NCBI GenBank assembly: GCA_022571715.1
Contig: JACZXH010000012.1
Location: forward strand, 1-55,960
From: Bacteroidota bacterium
Lineage (GTDB): Bacteria > Bacteroidota > Bacteroidia > Cytophagales > Cyclobacteriaceae
Reading direction: 5' to 3'
DNA: 55,960 nt
The notes under the pieces are model-generated. The model saw only the letters and a list, made by a program, of their open reading frames with translations. It had not been told where the DNA came from and ran no database searches. Position numbers and translations under genes: made by a program. Numbering within the stretch: position 1 is the stretch's first letter; each line of letters opens with the position of its first letter. This document shows, piece by piece, positions 29,378 through 36,383 of this stretch.

Positions 29378-29770
29378 TCAGACCAAATATTTCTGTGCTT
29401 TGCTTTTAAGATCGTCGCGATCAGCAGTAATCATTGGATCACTGTAAATACGGGTAGATAATTCTCCAACCACTTTTTTCTTATACCCAAGTTTTTCTGC
29501 TATTTCTTCGCAAAAGACAATTTCACTTTTGAATACCTGCCCATCAATTTTCATTAATTGAATAATGTTATAAAGATATTCGAATTTCTGATCATCCGTG
29601 AGATGAGAAAGATCGCCGATTGGCTGCGGATTTCTTAGCATCTCATCAACGTCTTCTTTTGAAAATCCTGCTGCTATCCCGATGGCCCTGACATGTCTGG
29701 CTTCTTTTTCAGCCACGCTAGTATCTGATGCAGCCAGATTGACTAACATGTTAAGTTGCTCTTTGATCAT
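29378..29770 (-). CDS. TerB-like family protein
   Basis: 130 residues, all helical, with the TerB-like pattern: an N-terminal region with acidic positions (LAASDTSVAEKEARHVRAIG), SKEDVDEMLRNPQPI, a second acidic helix MKIDGQVFKSEIVFCEEIAEKLGY and a C-terminal helix. These Asp/Glu positions form the metal-binding face of TerB domains. It has no signal peptide. Fused or neighbouring ter genes are absent, so a tellurite role is not implied. It is a single-gene unit with a strong terminator. Confidence 0.7.
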   Translation of the reverse strand: MIKEQLNMLVNLAASDTSVAEKEARHVRAIGIAAGFSKEDVDEMLRNPQPIGDLSHLTDDQKFEYLYNIIQLMKIDGQVFKSEIVFCEEIAEKLGYKKKVVGELSTRIYSDPMITADRDDLKSKAQKYLV

Positions 29771-29857
29771 GATGGTGTTGGGTTTTATCTATTTGCAAAT
29801 TAAAAAGTATTTTCAATAAACGATAATTATAAAACAGATAATGTTGTGCATTCAAAT

Positions 29858-29883
29858 AAAAAGGAGGAAAAATCCCCCTTTTT
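29858..29883. terminator. Bidirectional terminator-like hairpin
   Basis: AAAAAGGAGG at 29858-29867, a six-base loop, then CCCCCTTTTT at 29874-29883. The stem is ten base pairs with one A-C mismatch, with A- and T-runs on the two sides, so it can stop transcription from either direction. It would serve the small minus-strand frame to its right, 29932-30093. Confidence 0.65.
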
Positions 29884-29902
29884 CTGTTGAAAAACAACAA
29901 TT

Positions 29903-29930
29903 CTAAACCTAAACCTAAACCTAACCTAAT
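29903..29930. repeat. Telomere-like hexamer repeat
   Basis: Three copies of CTAAAC in tandem, then CTAAC and CTAAT. On the other strand this reads GTTTAG repeated. It lies between a terminator-like hairpin and the stop of a small putative gene. The hexamer resembles telomeric repeats by chance or by slippage. Confidence 0.75.
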
Positions 29931-29931
29931 C

Positions 29932-30093
29932 TCATCCTGTTCCTGAAAAAATCAGGAGTTGTATCATATCTGTAATAAATATACTTGCTGACGCCCAGGG
30001 AATTGTATATCCAATCATCACTGCTACAATTATTCCCGGAATAATCAACAGGTCCCTGACTTTAACTTGAATCGCAACGCGATTGTATTGCAT
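29932..30093 (-). CDS. Possible small membrane protein, 53 aa
   Basis: A weak candidate. The frame from the ATG at 30093 encodes one basic N-terminal region (MQYNRVAIQVKVRDLL) and one or two hydrophobic segments (IIPGIIVAVMIGYTIPWA, ITDMIQLLIFSG). The frame is open back to 30138. It is followed on the minus strand by the hexamer repeat and a terminator-like hairpin, which supports transcription. No family is recognised, and chance hydrophobicity in AT-rich DNA is possible. The rest of the 29771-30486 gap holds nothing else apart from the heptamer array. Confidence 0.3.
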   Translation of the reverse strand: MQYNRVAIQVKVRDLLIIPGIIVAVMIGYTIPWASASIFITDMIQLLIFSGTG

Positions 30094-30340
30094 TTTTATC
30101 CGGTTATTGATTTTGCAGTGTATAATGTATTCATGCATCGGTAAAAAGATCCTTTAATTCCTGAATGGTTGCATTACTTAGATGCAAGTCATACATAAAA
30201 GTTTAGTCGGAACGTATTATTTTTTTTGAGATCACCATTTTTTTAGTGGATTTATATATTGAGATCTGGTTCCGGATTTCACTTATAACCACAGAGTTCG
30301 TAAAGATAGGGACAGGCTTCGCAGTAAAGATGAATAGTTT

Positions 30341-30389
30341 AAATCTTTGGACTTTGAACTTTGAACTTAGGACTTCAATCTTCAATCTT
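30341..30389. repeat. Seven-unit heptamer array
   Basis: Seven consecutive 7-base units, all ending CTT: AAATCTT, TGGACTT, TGAACTT, TGAACTT, AGGACTT, CAATCTT, CAATCTT. The period is exact, while the first four bases vary. It lies in the gap before the GIN-domain gene. A similar period-7 array lies at 52108-52170. Confidence 0.75.
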
Positions 30390-30486
30390 CTTTAGATTTA
30401 TAGTATAACCTTTTCTTTAATGCAACGATTGTAACTATATGTTGTCATTATTTAAATTAGTTTGCAGGTTCTAAATTAGAAATATT

Positions 30487-31188
30487 ATGAAAACAAGTAC
30501 GATCAGGTGTTTATGTTTGCTGATAGCATTGTTGATGCTGTCGGTAACGACAGATTTATGGGCGCAAAAAAGCGAAACAAGAGACCTGGAAGAGTTTACA
30601 GGCGTACGTGCAAGCGAGGCCATCACTGTTTTTTTGAAACCGGGAAATAAGGAATCGGCTCGTATTGAAGCAACTGGTATTGCGTTGGACGAAATCATTA
30701 CTAAGGTTATGGGTAAAACACTTAAAATTGAGCTTGAAAGAGGAAATCACCACAATATTGATGTGACCGTTTGGGTTACCTATGTAAACCTGGAGAAGAT
30801 ATCGGTCAGCTCGGCGGCCTCTGTTACTACCGAGTCGGTTATTACTTCACGAAAACTCGATGTACAGGCTTCGAGCGCTGGCAAGGCCAACCTCGAAGTA
30901 GATGTGGAAGAACTTGACATTGATGTAAGCAGTGCAGCGAATCTAAAAATAACTGGTAAAGCAGGATCTCAAAATGTTCATGTTTCAAGTTCAGGCAGTT
31001 ATTATGCGTATGATCTCAATAGTGAAGTGGCAATCGTTTCTGCGAGTTCAGCAGGAAACGCAAAAGTGATGGCAAGCAAAAAAATTGAAGCAGATGCTTC
31101 AAGTGCCGGTAGTATCCGGTACAAGGGTAACCCTGAGAAAGTAAATATACATTCCGGCAGCGGTGGATCGACGAAAAAAGCAAACTGA
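30487..31188 (+). CDS. Exported GIN-domain (DUF2807) protein
   Basis: 233 residues with a signal peptide ending LWAQ near 27. The remainder is a repetitive right-handed beta structure typical of the putative auto-transporter adhesin head GIN domain. EEFTGVRASEAITVFLKPG is the family start, and serine/alanine-rich turns recur (VSSAASVTTES, ASSAGKANLEV, VSSAANLKITG, VSSSGSYYAYD, ASSAGNAKVMAS). The family occurs widely in Bacteroidota envelopes with unclear function. Single gene with its own upstream region. Confidence 0.85.
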   Translation: MKTSTIRCLCLLIALLMLSVTTDLWAQKSETRDLEEFTGVRASEAITVFLKPGNKESARIEATGIALDEIITKVMGKTLKIELERGNHHNIDVTVWVTYVNLEKISVSSAASVTTESVITSRKLDVQASSAGKANLEVDVEELDIDVSSAANLKITGKAGSQNVHVSSSGSYYAYDLNSEVAIVSASSAGNAKVMASKKIEADASSAGSIRYKGNPEKVNIHSGSGGSTKKAN

Positions 31189-31227
31189 TCCGGTCAGGCA
31201 CATAAATAAATCAATGGTGATTCTGAT

Positions 31228-32898
31228 TTAAAATTGTACTTCAACGGTTTTTTTCTGTCCTGCCCGTAATATGGTCACGGAAACGTTGTCGCCCTTTCTA
31301 ATTATGCTCAACGCTTCCATGTATGCATATATGTCGTCAATTGCATAAATTCCCATTTGTATCACAATGTCTCCTTTTTGCAGCCCTGCGTTAGCGGCAG
31401 GTTTTCCATCCGAAACTCCATCTATTTTCACTCCTCCGTCATCAAACATATAATCTGGAATAATACCCAGTGTAACTGCAAATCGTGGTGCTTTGCGGCT
31501 TTCATCATCTTTGGTTTTGGTGAAGGTAAGTTTCACGTCTTTATTCAACGCATTATTGACTTCCATGATATAGTCAAAAACCAGCTTCATGCCGTCATAA
31601 TTGATAAACTCCGGGTCATCGGTAGGTTTATGGTAATTCTCGTGCGTTCCAGTAAAAAAATGCAAAACAGGAATATCAGATAAATAGAAAGCGGTTTGGT
31701 CAGAAGGACCTACCCCGGATTCCGTTGTATTTATATTCAGTGGGGGAATGTTAATTTCCCGGATCAGACTATCCCATACGGGTGATGTTCCCACTCCGTT
31801 GATCGCAATGTCATAGTCAGCCGTATCGAGGCGACCTACCATGTCCATATTGATCATGTATGAAACACTTTCAAGGTCTATTGTCGGGTTTTTGGTGAAA
31901 TAGTTTGCGCCAAGCAGGCCTTTTTCTTCTCCTGAAAAGGCAATGAAAAGATAATTCAGGTTTTTGAGGGGAGATTTTCTGATCATTCTTGCCATTTCTA
32001 TTAACATGGCGGTTCCTGAAGCGTTATCATCGGCTCCATTATGTATCTGGTCTTCATCTCCCCGGAAAAGCGATCCGCCATGGCGGCCGTATCCAAGATG
32101 GTCATAATGCGCTCCGATAATCGCCGTATATAATGCATTGTTATCAATCCACCCAATTACATTACGGCCCTTGCGATTGTCATCATTCAATTCGGTGCGT
32201 AATTCCGCGTGTTCTTTCTCGTTTACGAGTGATGCATCTTTTATAAAAATCACAGGTATCCCTACACGTGCAATTTTGTCTGTATAATTTTTATCAGGAT
32301 CAGCTGCCGTAGGATCTTCATTGATGAGTATTACAGCTGAAGCCCCTTTTTCTTCTGCTTTTTTAACCCGGTTTTTTATGCTGTGATAAGCAATGTACTT
32401 AGAATGTGGATGTATGCCGTCAGGAGAAGAAATACTGAAAATTGCGATTTTTCCATTTAGCGAACTGTTATTTGTAAAATCGCTGTAACCGAGGTCAGGA
32501 GCTTCAATGCCAAAACCGATACTTATAAGTGATCCGGAGGCTTCTCCGTTAGCCGAAAAATTCATCACAAAATAATCTTTGTCAAGCTCCGGATTATTTC
32601 CATCAATCGTAAAAAATACTTCACCTGGATTTTTCCCCATTAGAAAATCGAAATCCTGATAATATCCGTCGGTACCCCTGGGTTCAAGTCCGGCAGAATT
32701 AAACTGCGTGGAAATATATGCTGCCGCTTTTTTTTCTGCCTCGGTGCCTGCTTCACGTCCTTCAAGTGCATCCGAAGCCAGATATTCAATATGTTTCTTC
32801 ATGTTTTGTGCGGGAGTGTCCTGTGGTGCACATGAAATGATCATTCCGGCTATCGCAACAACCAAAACGGCATAATTTATTGATCTTTTACCCTGCAT
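31228..32898 (-). CDS. M28 aminopeptidase lipoprotein with PA insert and PDZ domain
   Basis: 556 residues from the ATG at 32898. The N-terminus ends IISCAPQ, a lipobox, so it is probably outer-membrane anchored. The M28 core carries the two-zinc ligands IIGAHYDHLGYG, HNGADDNASGTAMLIEMA and FSGEEKGLLGANYF, plus NMDMVGRL and HENYHKPTDDPE. A protease-associated (PA) domain lies before the core (about 120-240, with ASAVILINEDPTAADPD), and the C-terminal 90 residues are a PDZ domain (GVSDGKPAANAGLQKGDIVIQMG). It should trim N-terminal residues from extracytoplasmic peptides. A long inverted repeat lies just upstream. Confidence 0.93.
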   Translation of the reverse strand: MQGKRSINYAVLVVAIAGMIISCAPQDTPAQNMKKHIEYLASDALEGREAGTEAEKKAAAYISTQFNSAGLEPRGTDGYYQDFDFLMGKNPGEVFFTIDGNNPELDKDYFVMNFSANGEASGSLISIGFGIEAPDLGYSDFTNNSSLNGKIAIFSISSPDGIHPHSKYIAYHSIKNRVKKAEEKGASAVILINEDPTAADPDKNYTDKIARVGIPVIFIKDASLVNEKEHAELRTELNDDNRKGRNVIGWIDNNALYTAIIGAHYDHLGYGRHGGSLFRGDEDQIHNGADDNASGTAMLIEMARMIRKSPLKNLNYLFIAFSGEEKGLLGANYFTKNPTIDLESVSYMINMDMVGRLDTADYDIAINGVGTSPVWDSLIREINIPPLNINTTESGVGPSDQTAFYLSDIPVLHFFTGTHENYHKPTDDPEFINYDGMKLVFDYIMEVNNALNKDVKLTFTKTKDDESRKAPRFAVTLGIIPDYMFDDGGVKIDGVSDGKPAANAGLQKGDIVIQMGIYAIDDIYAYMEALSIIRKGDNVSVTILRAGQKKTVEVQF

Positions 32899-33468
32899 AT
32901 TAATTGTATTTGTATAACCACAAATTGTCATTAGAAATTTACTATGGCTTCTAATTGACCATCAGTCTAATGACAATTCCGGGTTTAAAATTTAATCGCT
33001 AAGAATACCTTCATTTTTTCAATTAAAAGGCATTCAAACCTGTTTACTAATTAAGTACTGCAAATATATTTTGTTTGTGTGATTGTACAGCAGGTATTAG
33101 TTGCTTTTTAACGGCCGGGGATGTGCTTCTTTTTTGCAATTGATCAAAATTTTTCGATGCAAATTCAAAGTTTTCCGGATAACCAACCTGACTCCTTATA
33201 TGGAAATTTGGATAGATGTTCAGACGGCACTTGGAGAAGAGAACTTATTAGACGTTAAGTTAAAGAAGATTGGTCCTGCGAACCCAGAGGGTGTTCTAAT
33301 GGGTGGTAATAGGTATCGGAATACATGAAACGAAATGTAAATTTAACACATTAAAAAATATGTCCAGTAGGTCTATCCAATAGTCGTAAAAATGCCTATG
33401 CAGGCTAGAAACGACAATATCTTGTATATAAAAAAAGTTATTCTCATATTGTATTAGTTTTGAGTATT
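32899..33468. other. Intergenic region with inverted repeat; no clear gene
   Basis: 570 bases between the divergent M28 and 178-aa protein genes. It holds the 13-bp inverted repeat at 32923-32978. A 42-codon frame at 33200-33328 starts MEIWIDVQTALGEENLLDVK and could be a small gene or a remnant, but nothing else supports it. No other coding frame is convincing. Confidence 0.6.
32923..32978. promoter_or_regulatory. Long inverted repeat upstream of the M28 peptidase gene
   Basis: AATTGTCATTAGA at 32923-32935 and its exact complement TCTAATGACAATT at 32966-32978 are separated by 30 bases. The proximal arm is 25 bases upstream of the M28 start codon. It could be a protein operator or fold as a leader hairpin. 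Thirteen perfect base pairs are unlikely by chance in this spot. Confidence 0.6.
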
Positions 33469-34005
33469 ATGAAGAGGCTGGTTTTATCATTAGTTGTTCT
33501 TATGGGTGTTTCCACAGCATTTGCCCAGCATGTTGGAAATACCGATTGGGATTCCGAAGAAAGTTTCCGGCAGGATGAGCAACACATAGTAAATGATATT
33601 TTATGGCTCGAAGAAAATCCATTTGCCACAAAAGACAACAACACCAAAGTGATATCTGATTATGTGATTAGATGGCTTACAGAAACACCTTATGTTTCGG
33701 TAAAATTTGATGAAATATTTACAGGAGGAATTGTAAATAATAAGAAATACAAGTATTCCGATAAGATTCGTGTAACCTATCTATTTGGCAAATCGTTGTA
33801 TGTCATCGAACATCAGGGCGAACCTAATGAAACTGCTGCAAGTTTGCGCGGGCTTGAAGGGGTGGTAAAAGTATATCGAGAAATAATCAGTGTTGACCCG
33901 AATGCAAAACACAAGGAACTTGAGTATTATAAAGAACTATTTGATTCTCACCAACTTAGAGATTACGTAGCGGCCCATCTCAAAAAAATGGGTTCTGATC
34001 TGTAA
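33469..34005 (+). CDS. Exported protein of unknown function, 178 aa
   Basis: Starts MKRLVLSLVVLMGVSTAFAQ, a clean Sec signal peptide cleaved before Q20. The mature part is acidic at first, with EENPFATKDNNTKVISDYVIRWLTETPYVSV and later SLRGLEGVVKVYREIISVDPNAKHKELEYYKELFDS. It resembles small Bacteroidota periplasmic proteins of unknown function, and no motif is recognised. The -7-like TAGTTTTG at 33455-33462 lies only a few bases before the ATG, so the message may be nearly leaderless. Confidence 0.75.
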   Translation: MKRLVLSLVVLMGVSTAFAQHVGNTDWDSEESFRQDEQHIVNDILWLEENPFATKDNNTKVISDYVIRWLTETPYVSVKFDEIFTGGIVNNKKYKYSDKIRVTYLFGKSLYVIEHQGEPNETAASLRGLEGVVKVYREIISVDPNAKHKELEYYKELFDSHQLRDYVAAHLKKMGSDL

Positions 34006-34044
34006 TAAACCGCTATTCAAACGTAATCATTTTGTGGTAATCTC

Positions 34045-34073
34045 TTGTGAGTCCTAATGTCCTGCTATATTTG
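34045..34073 (+). promoter_or_regulatory. Promoter of the TPR protein gene
   Basis: TTG at 34045-34047, 18 bases, then TATATTTG at 34066-34073: a near-consensus Bacteroidota promoter (TTG, 18-21, TAnnTTTG). The coding start is about 30 bases downstream. Confidence 0.6.
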
Positions 34074-34102
34074 GAATTAAATCTATTATTATTATTTAAT
34101 TT

Positions 34103-34612
34103 ATGAGGGTGTTTTTGGTATTTGTCTTTTTGCAGGCTTCACTCCAATGCCTGGCCCAGAGCCCGAAATATTATTTTGAAACAGGATTTGAATTATATGA
34201 AAAGGGTGACTACCAGGGTGCTGTCGAAAACTATACGAAAGCAATAAGTCTTGATCCTGATAATCCGGAATATTATTATCATCGTGGAGTATGCCTGTCG
34301 ATATTGGTAAAGAATGAGCAGGCAATAACTGATTTCTCCAACGCATTGAATATCAAAGCGGATTATCATGAAGCATATTTTGAGCGTGCCTACGCATATT
34401 ATTTAATAAATAAAATCGATGAGGCGATACAGGATTATGATAGAGGTCTGGAACTGGATCCGGAAAATGGACCTGGGTATTTAAACCGGGGGTCTGTAAA
34501 ATTTGATATAGATGATGTTGACGGGGCCTGCAGTGACTGGAAAAAAGCAGTAAGACTGGGGATTTCCATTGCCGTAGATCTGGTTAAAGAATATTGCACC
34601 TCAAAGGGCTGA
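34103..34612 (+). CDS. Exported tetratricopeptide-repeat protein
   Basis: 169 residues: signal peptide ending CLAQ near 19, then three to four TPR motifs (GFELYEKGDYQGAVENYTKA, AITDFSNALNIKADYHEAYFERA, AIQDYDRGLELDPENGPGYLNRG) and a closing motif DGACSDWKKAVRLGISIAVDLVKEYC. That ending closely resembles the end of the J-domain protein coded nearby ([24 protein letters not shown]), so the two TPR modules share ancestry. It probably scaffolds periplasmic complexes. No enzyme motif is present. Confidence 0.85.
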   Translation: MRVFLVFVFLQASLQCLAQSPKYYFETGFELYEKGDYQGAVENYTKAISLDPDNPEYYYHRGVCLSILVKNEQAITDFSNALNIKADYHEAYFERAYAYYLINKIDEAIQDYDRGLELDPENGPGYLNRGSVKFDIDDVDGACSDWKKAVRLGISIAVDLVKEYCTSKG

Positions 34613-34758
34613 TTACCGTATTCGATACCGGATCAGAGAAGGATAAATGTCCGAATCCGTGTGTATAAACAGGCAATCGGATCAGAAATTTACATTATTT
34701 TAATGGCATAGACATTGAAGTTCATGGATTAGGCTTAATTTAACGTTATATTAATTGA

Positions 34759-34965
34759 ATGCTTCAAAATATGAATATGACAACAAAAACTTTGACGAGG
34801 TCCCGGAATAAAGTCATAGCTGGTGTATGTGCGGGCCTCGCTAATTATTTAGGGTGGGATCCACCAATAGTGCGCGTACTATACCTTCTGATTTCAATTT
34901 TCAGTGCAGCTTTTCCCGGAATTATGGTTTATATCATTCTCTGGATTGTTATGCCCACGGAGTAA
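34759..34965 (+). CDS. PspC-domain small membrane protein
   Basis: 68 residues, a stand-alone PspC domain: TRSRNKVIAGVCAGLANYLGWDPPIVRVLYLLISIF followed by a hydrophobic helix ending ILWIVMPTE. PspC proteins sit in the inner membrane and belong to envelope stress systems. Three in-frame ATGs (34759, 34771, 34777) leave the start uncertain. No pspA or pspB is beside it. Confidence 0.88.
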   Translation: MLQNMNMTTKTLTRSRNKVIAGVCAGLANYLGWDPPIVRVLYLLISIFSAAFPGIMVYIILWIVMPTE

Positions 34966-34990
34966 TGAACAAACACAGGAAATGGCCATG

Positions 34991-36175
34991 TTAATTACAA
35001 TGTAAATTCATCATTTCAATGGCGAGTGTAAAATCCATTCCAGCAGCTGTTTTCCAGTTCTTGCAGGCTTTGTAATTGTTGCCCAGGGCAAAATAGTTTG
35101 TCCCTCTTATATATAATGGTTCGGCCAGATCAGGACGGAGAAATACAGACCAGTTGCAATCTTTAATTGCGTCTTTGTGTAATCCTAATTGCGTATAGGC
35201 TTTTGCCCGCGTAAAAAAAACCTCAAAATAAATTGGCGGGCTTTCGGCAGGGTTCATTACCAGCTCTGCTGCCTGCCCGTAGATCTGGACCAATATATCT
35301 TTTACCCTAAACCTGGCATTATCAAGATATGGTTTCGATTTCTCAGGGTCATTCATGCGAACAAGATACAACTTGCCTATTTCGAGATTTAGTTTAAGAT
35401 TTTTCTTATCATTAGATCGTATTACTTCAAGAGCATCCGCTGCTTCCTGGTACATGCCCAACGCTTTGTAACACTCAGCCAGTTTTTTATACACAACCGC
35501 ACCTTCGCGGTTTTGATAATCCTTCACAATCGAAAAACTGATGATCGCACTTTCAAAATTGTTTTGACTAAACTGGTCGTCGGCCATTACCATTACCTCA
35601 CCCACAAATTTATCTCTGTAGTTACGGATGGTACGTTCAGCTGGGTTTTTTTTCTGCATCAGTATGATAATATCAAGCGATTTCCGGTATTCACCTTTAT
35701 CAAAATATACCTGTGCTTCTTTAAACAGTTCTTCTCTTGCTTCAGCCAGCCGTATTTCCTTCCCTACCTGATAATTTTCATAGAGATATTTTACACTCAT
35801 AACCATCGCGGCAACTATAAAAATAAAAGCAAATGCCATAACCTGTGCTTTTACATATTTCCAACCATATTCGTATTCACGGGAGGTGTGCCGCGCCCTT
35901 CTCTCATAGGGTGGATAGTAAAATGGACGGTAGGTTGATCTGCGTGGTGAAACCGGAATACTCTGGTAATTGTATACCAGGTCATATTGATGCTTTTTAT
36001 ACGAATCTGATAATATCTGGTATGAGCGGTTGATCTCTTTGAACTTTTCTTCAGCTGCCGGATAGTCTGGATTCCGGTCCGGATGATACCTGAGAGCCAG
36101 TTTTTTGAAAGCCGACTTTATCTCTGCAGCACTTGCAGAACGAGGTATTCCAAGTACCTGATAGTGATCAACCAT
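34991..36175 (-). CDS. J-domain protein with TPR repeats
   Basis: 394 residues. The N-terminal J domain has [23 protein letters not shown] at 31-33 and [20 protein letters not shown]. An arginine/tyrosine-rich linker follows, then one transmembrane helix ([20 protein letters not shown]) near residue 115. The rest is a TPR array, ending [20 protein letters not shown]. The J domain would recruit DnaK to the cytoplasmic side of the membrane, with TPRs on the other side or in a second cytoplasmic arrangement. It lacks the G/F and zinc regions of classic DnaJ. Confidence 0.88.
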   Translation of the reverse strand: MVDHYQVLGIPRSASAAEIKSAFKKLALRYHPDRNPDYPAAEEKFKEINRSYQILSDSYKKHQYDLVYNYQSIPVSPRRSTYRPFYYPPYERRARHTSREYEYGWKYVKAQVMAFAFIFIVAAMVMSVKYLYENYQVGKEIRLAEAREELFKEAQVYFDKGEYRKSLDIIILMQKKNPAERTIRNYRDKFVGEVMVMADDQFSQNNFESAIISFSIVKDYQNREGAVVYKKLAECYKALGMYQEAADALEVIRSNDKKNLKLNLEIGKLYLVRMNDPEKSKPYLDNARFRVKDILVQIYGQAAELVMNPAESPPIYFEVFFTRAKAYTQLGLHKDAIKDCNWSVFLRPDLAEPLYIRGTNYFALGNNYKACKNWKTAAGMDFTLAIEMMNLHCN

Positions 36176-36383
36176 ATTACGAATTTACTAAATTCTGTGC
36201 GTTAGCAACAAGTTTCTTATACACGTTTATGGGTAATGTACTTTTTATAACGTTTAATCCGGTCTGAAATTTCAATAAAATCAAGTACTAAAGGTTTCAC
36301 ACTTCAACTTATTTTCTAATAATCAGCATTTAAAGAAAAATTAAAAAAAATAAATGACTGAAGCGACCATTTACTGATAGACT

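Noticed and set aside
29903-29930. Telomere-like hexamers as evidence of a linear replicon end
   Set aside because: Only three perfect copies inside an ordinary gene-dense region, with genes continuing on both sides.
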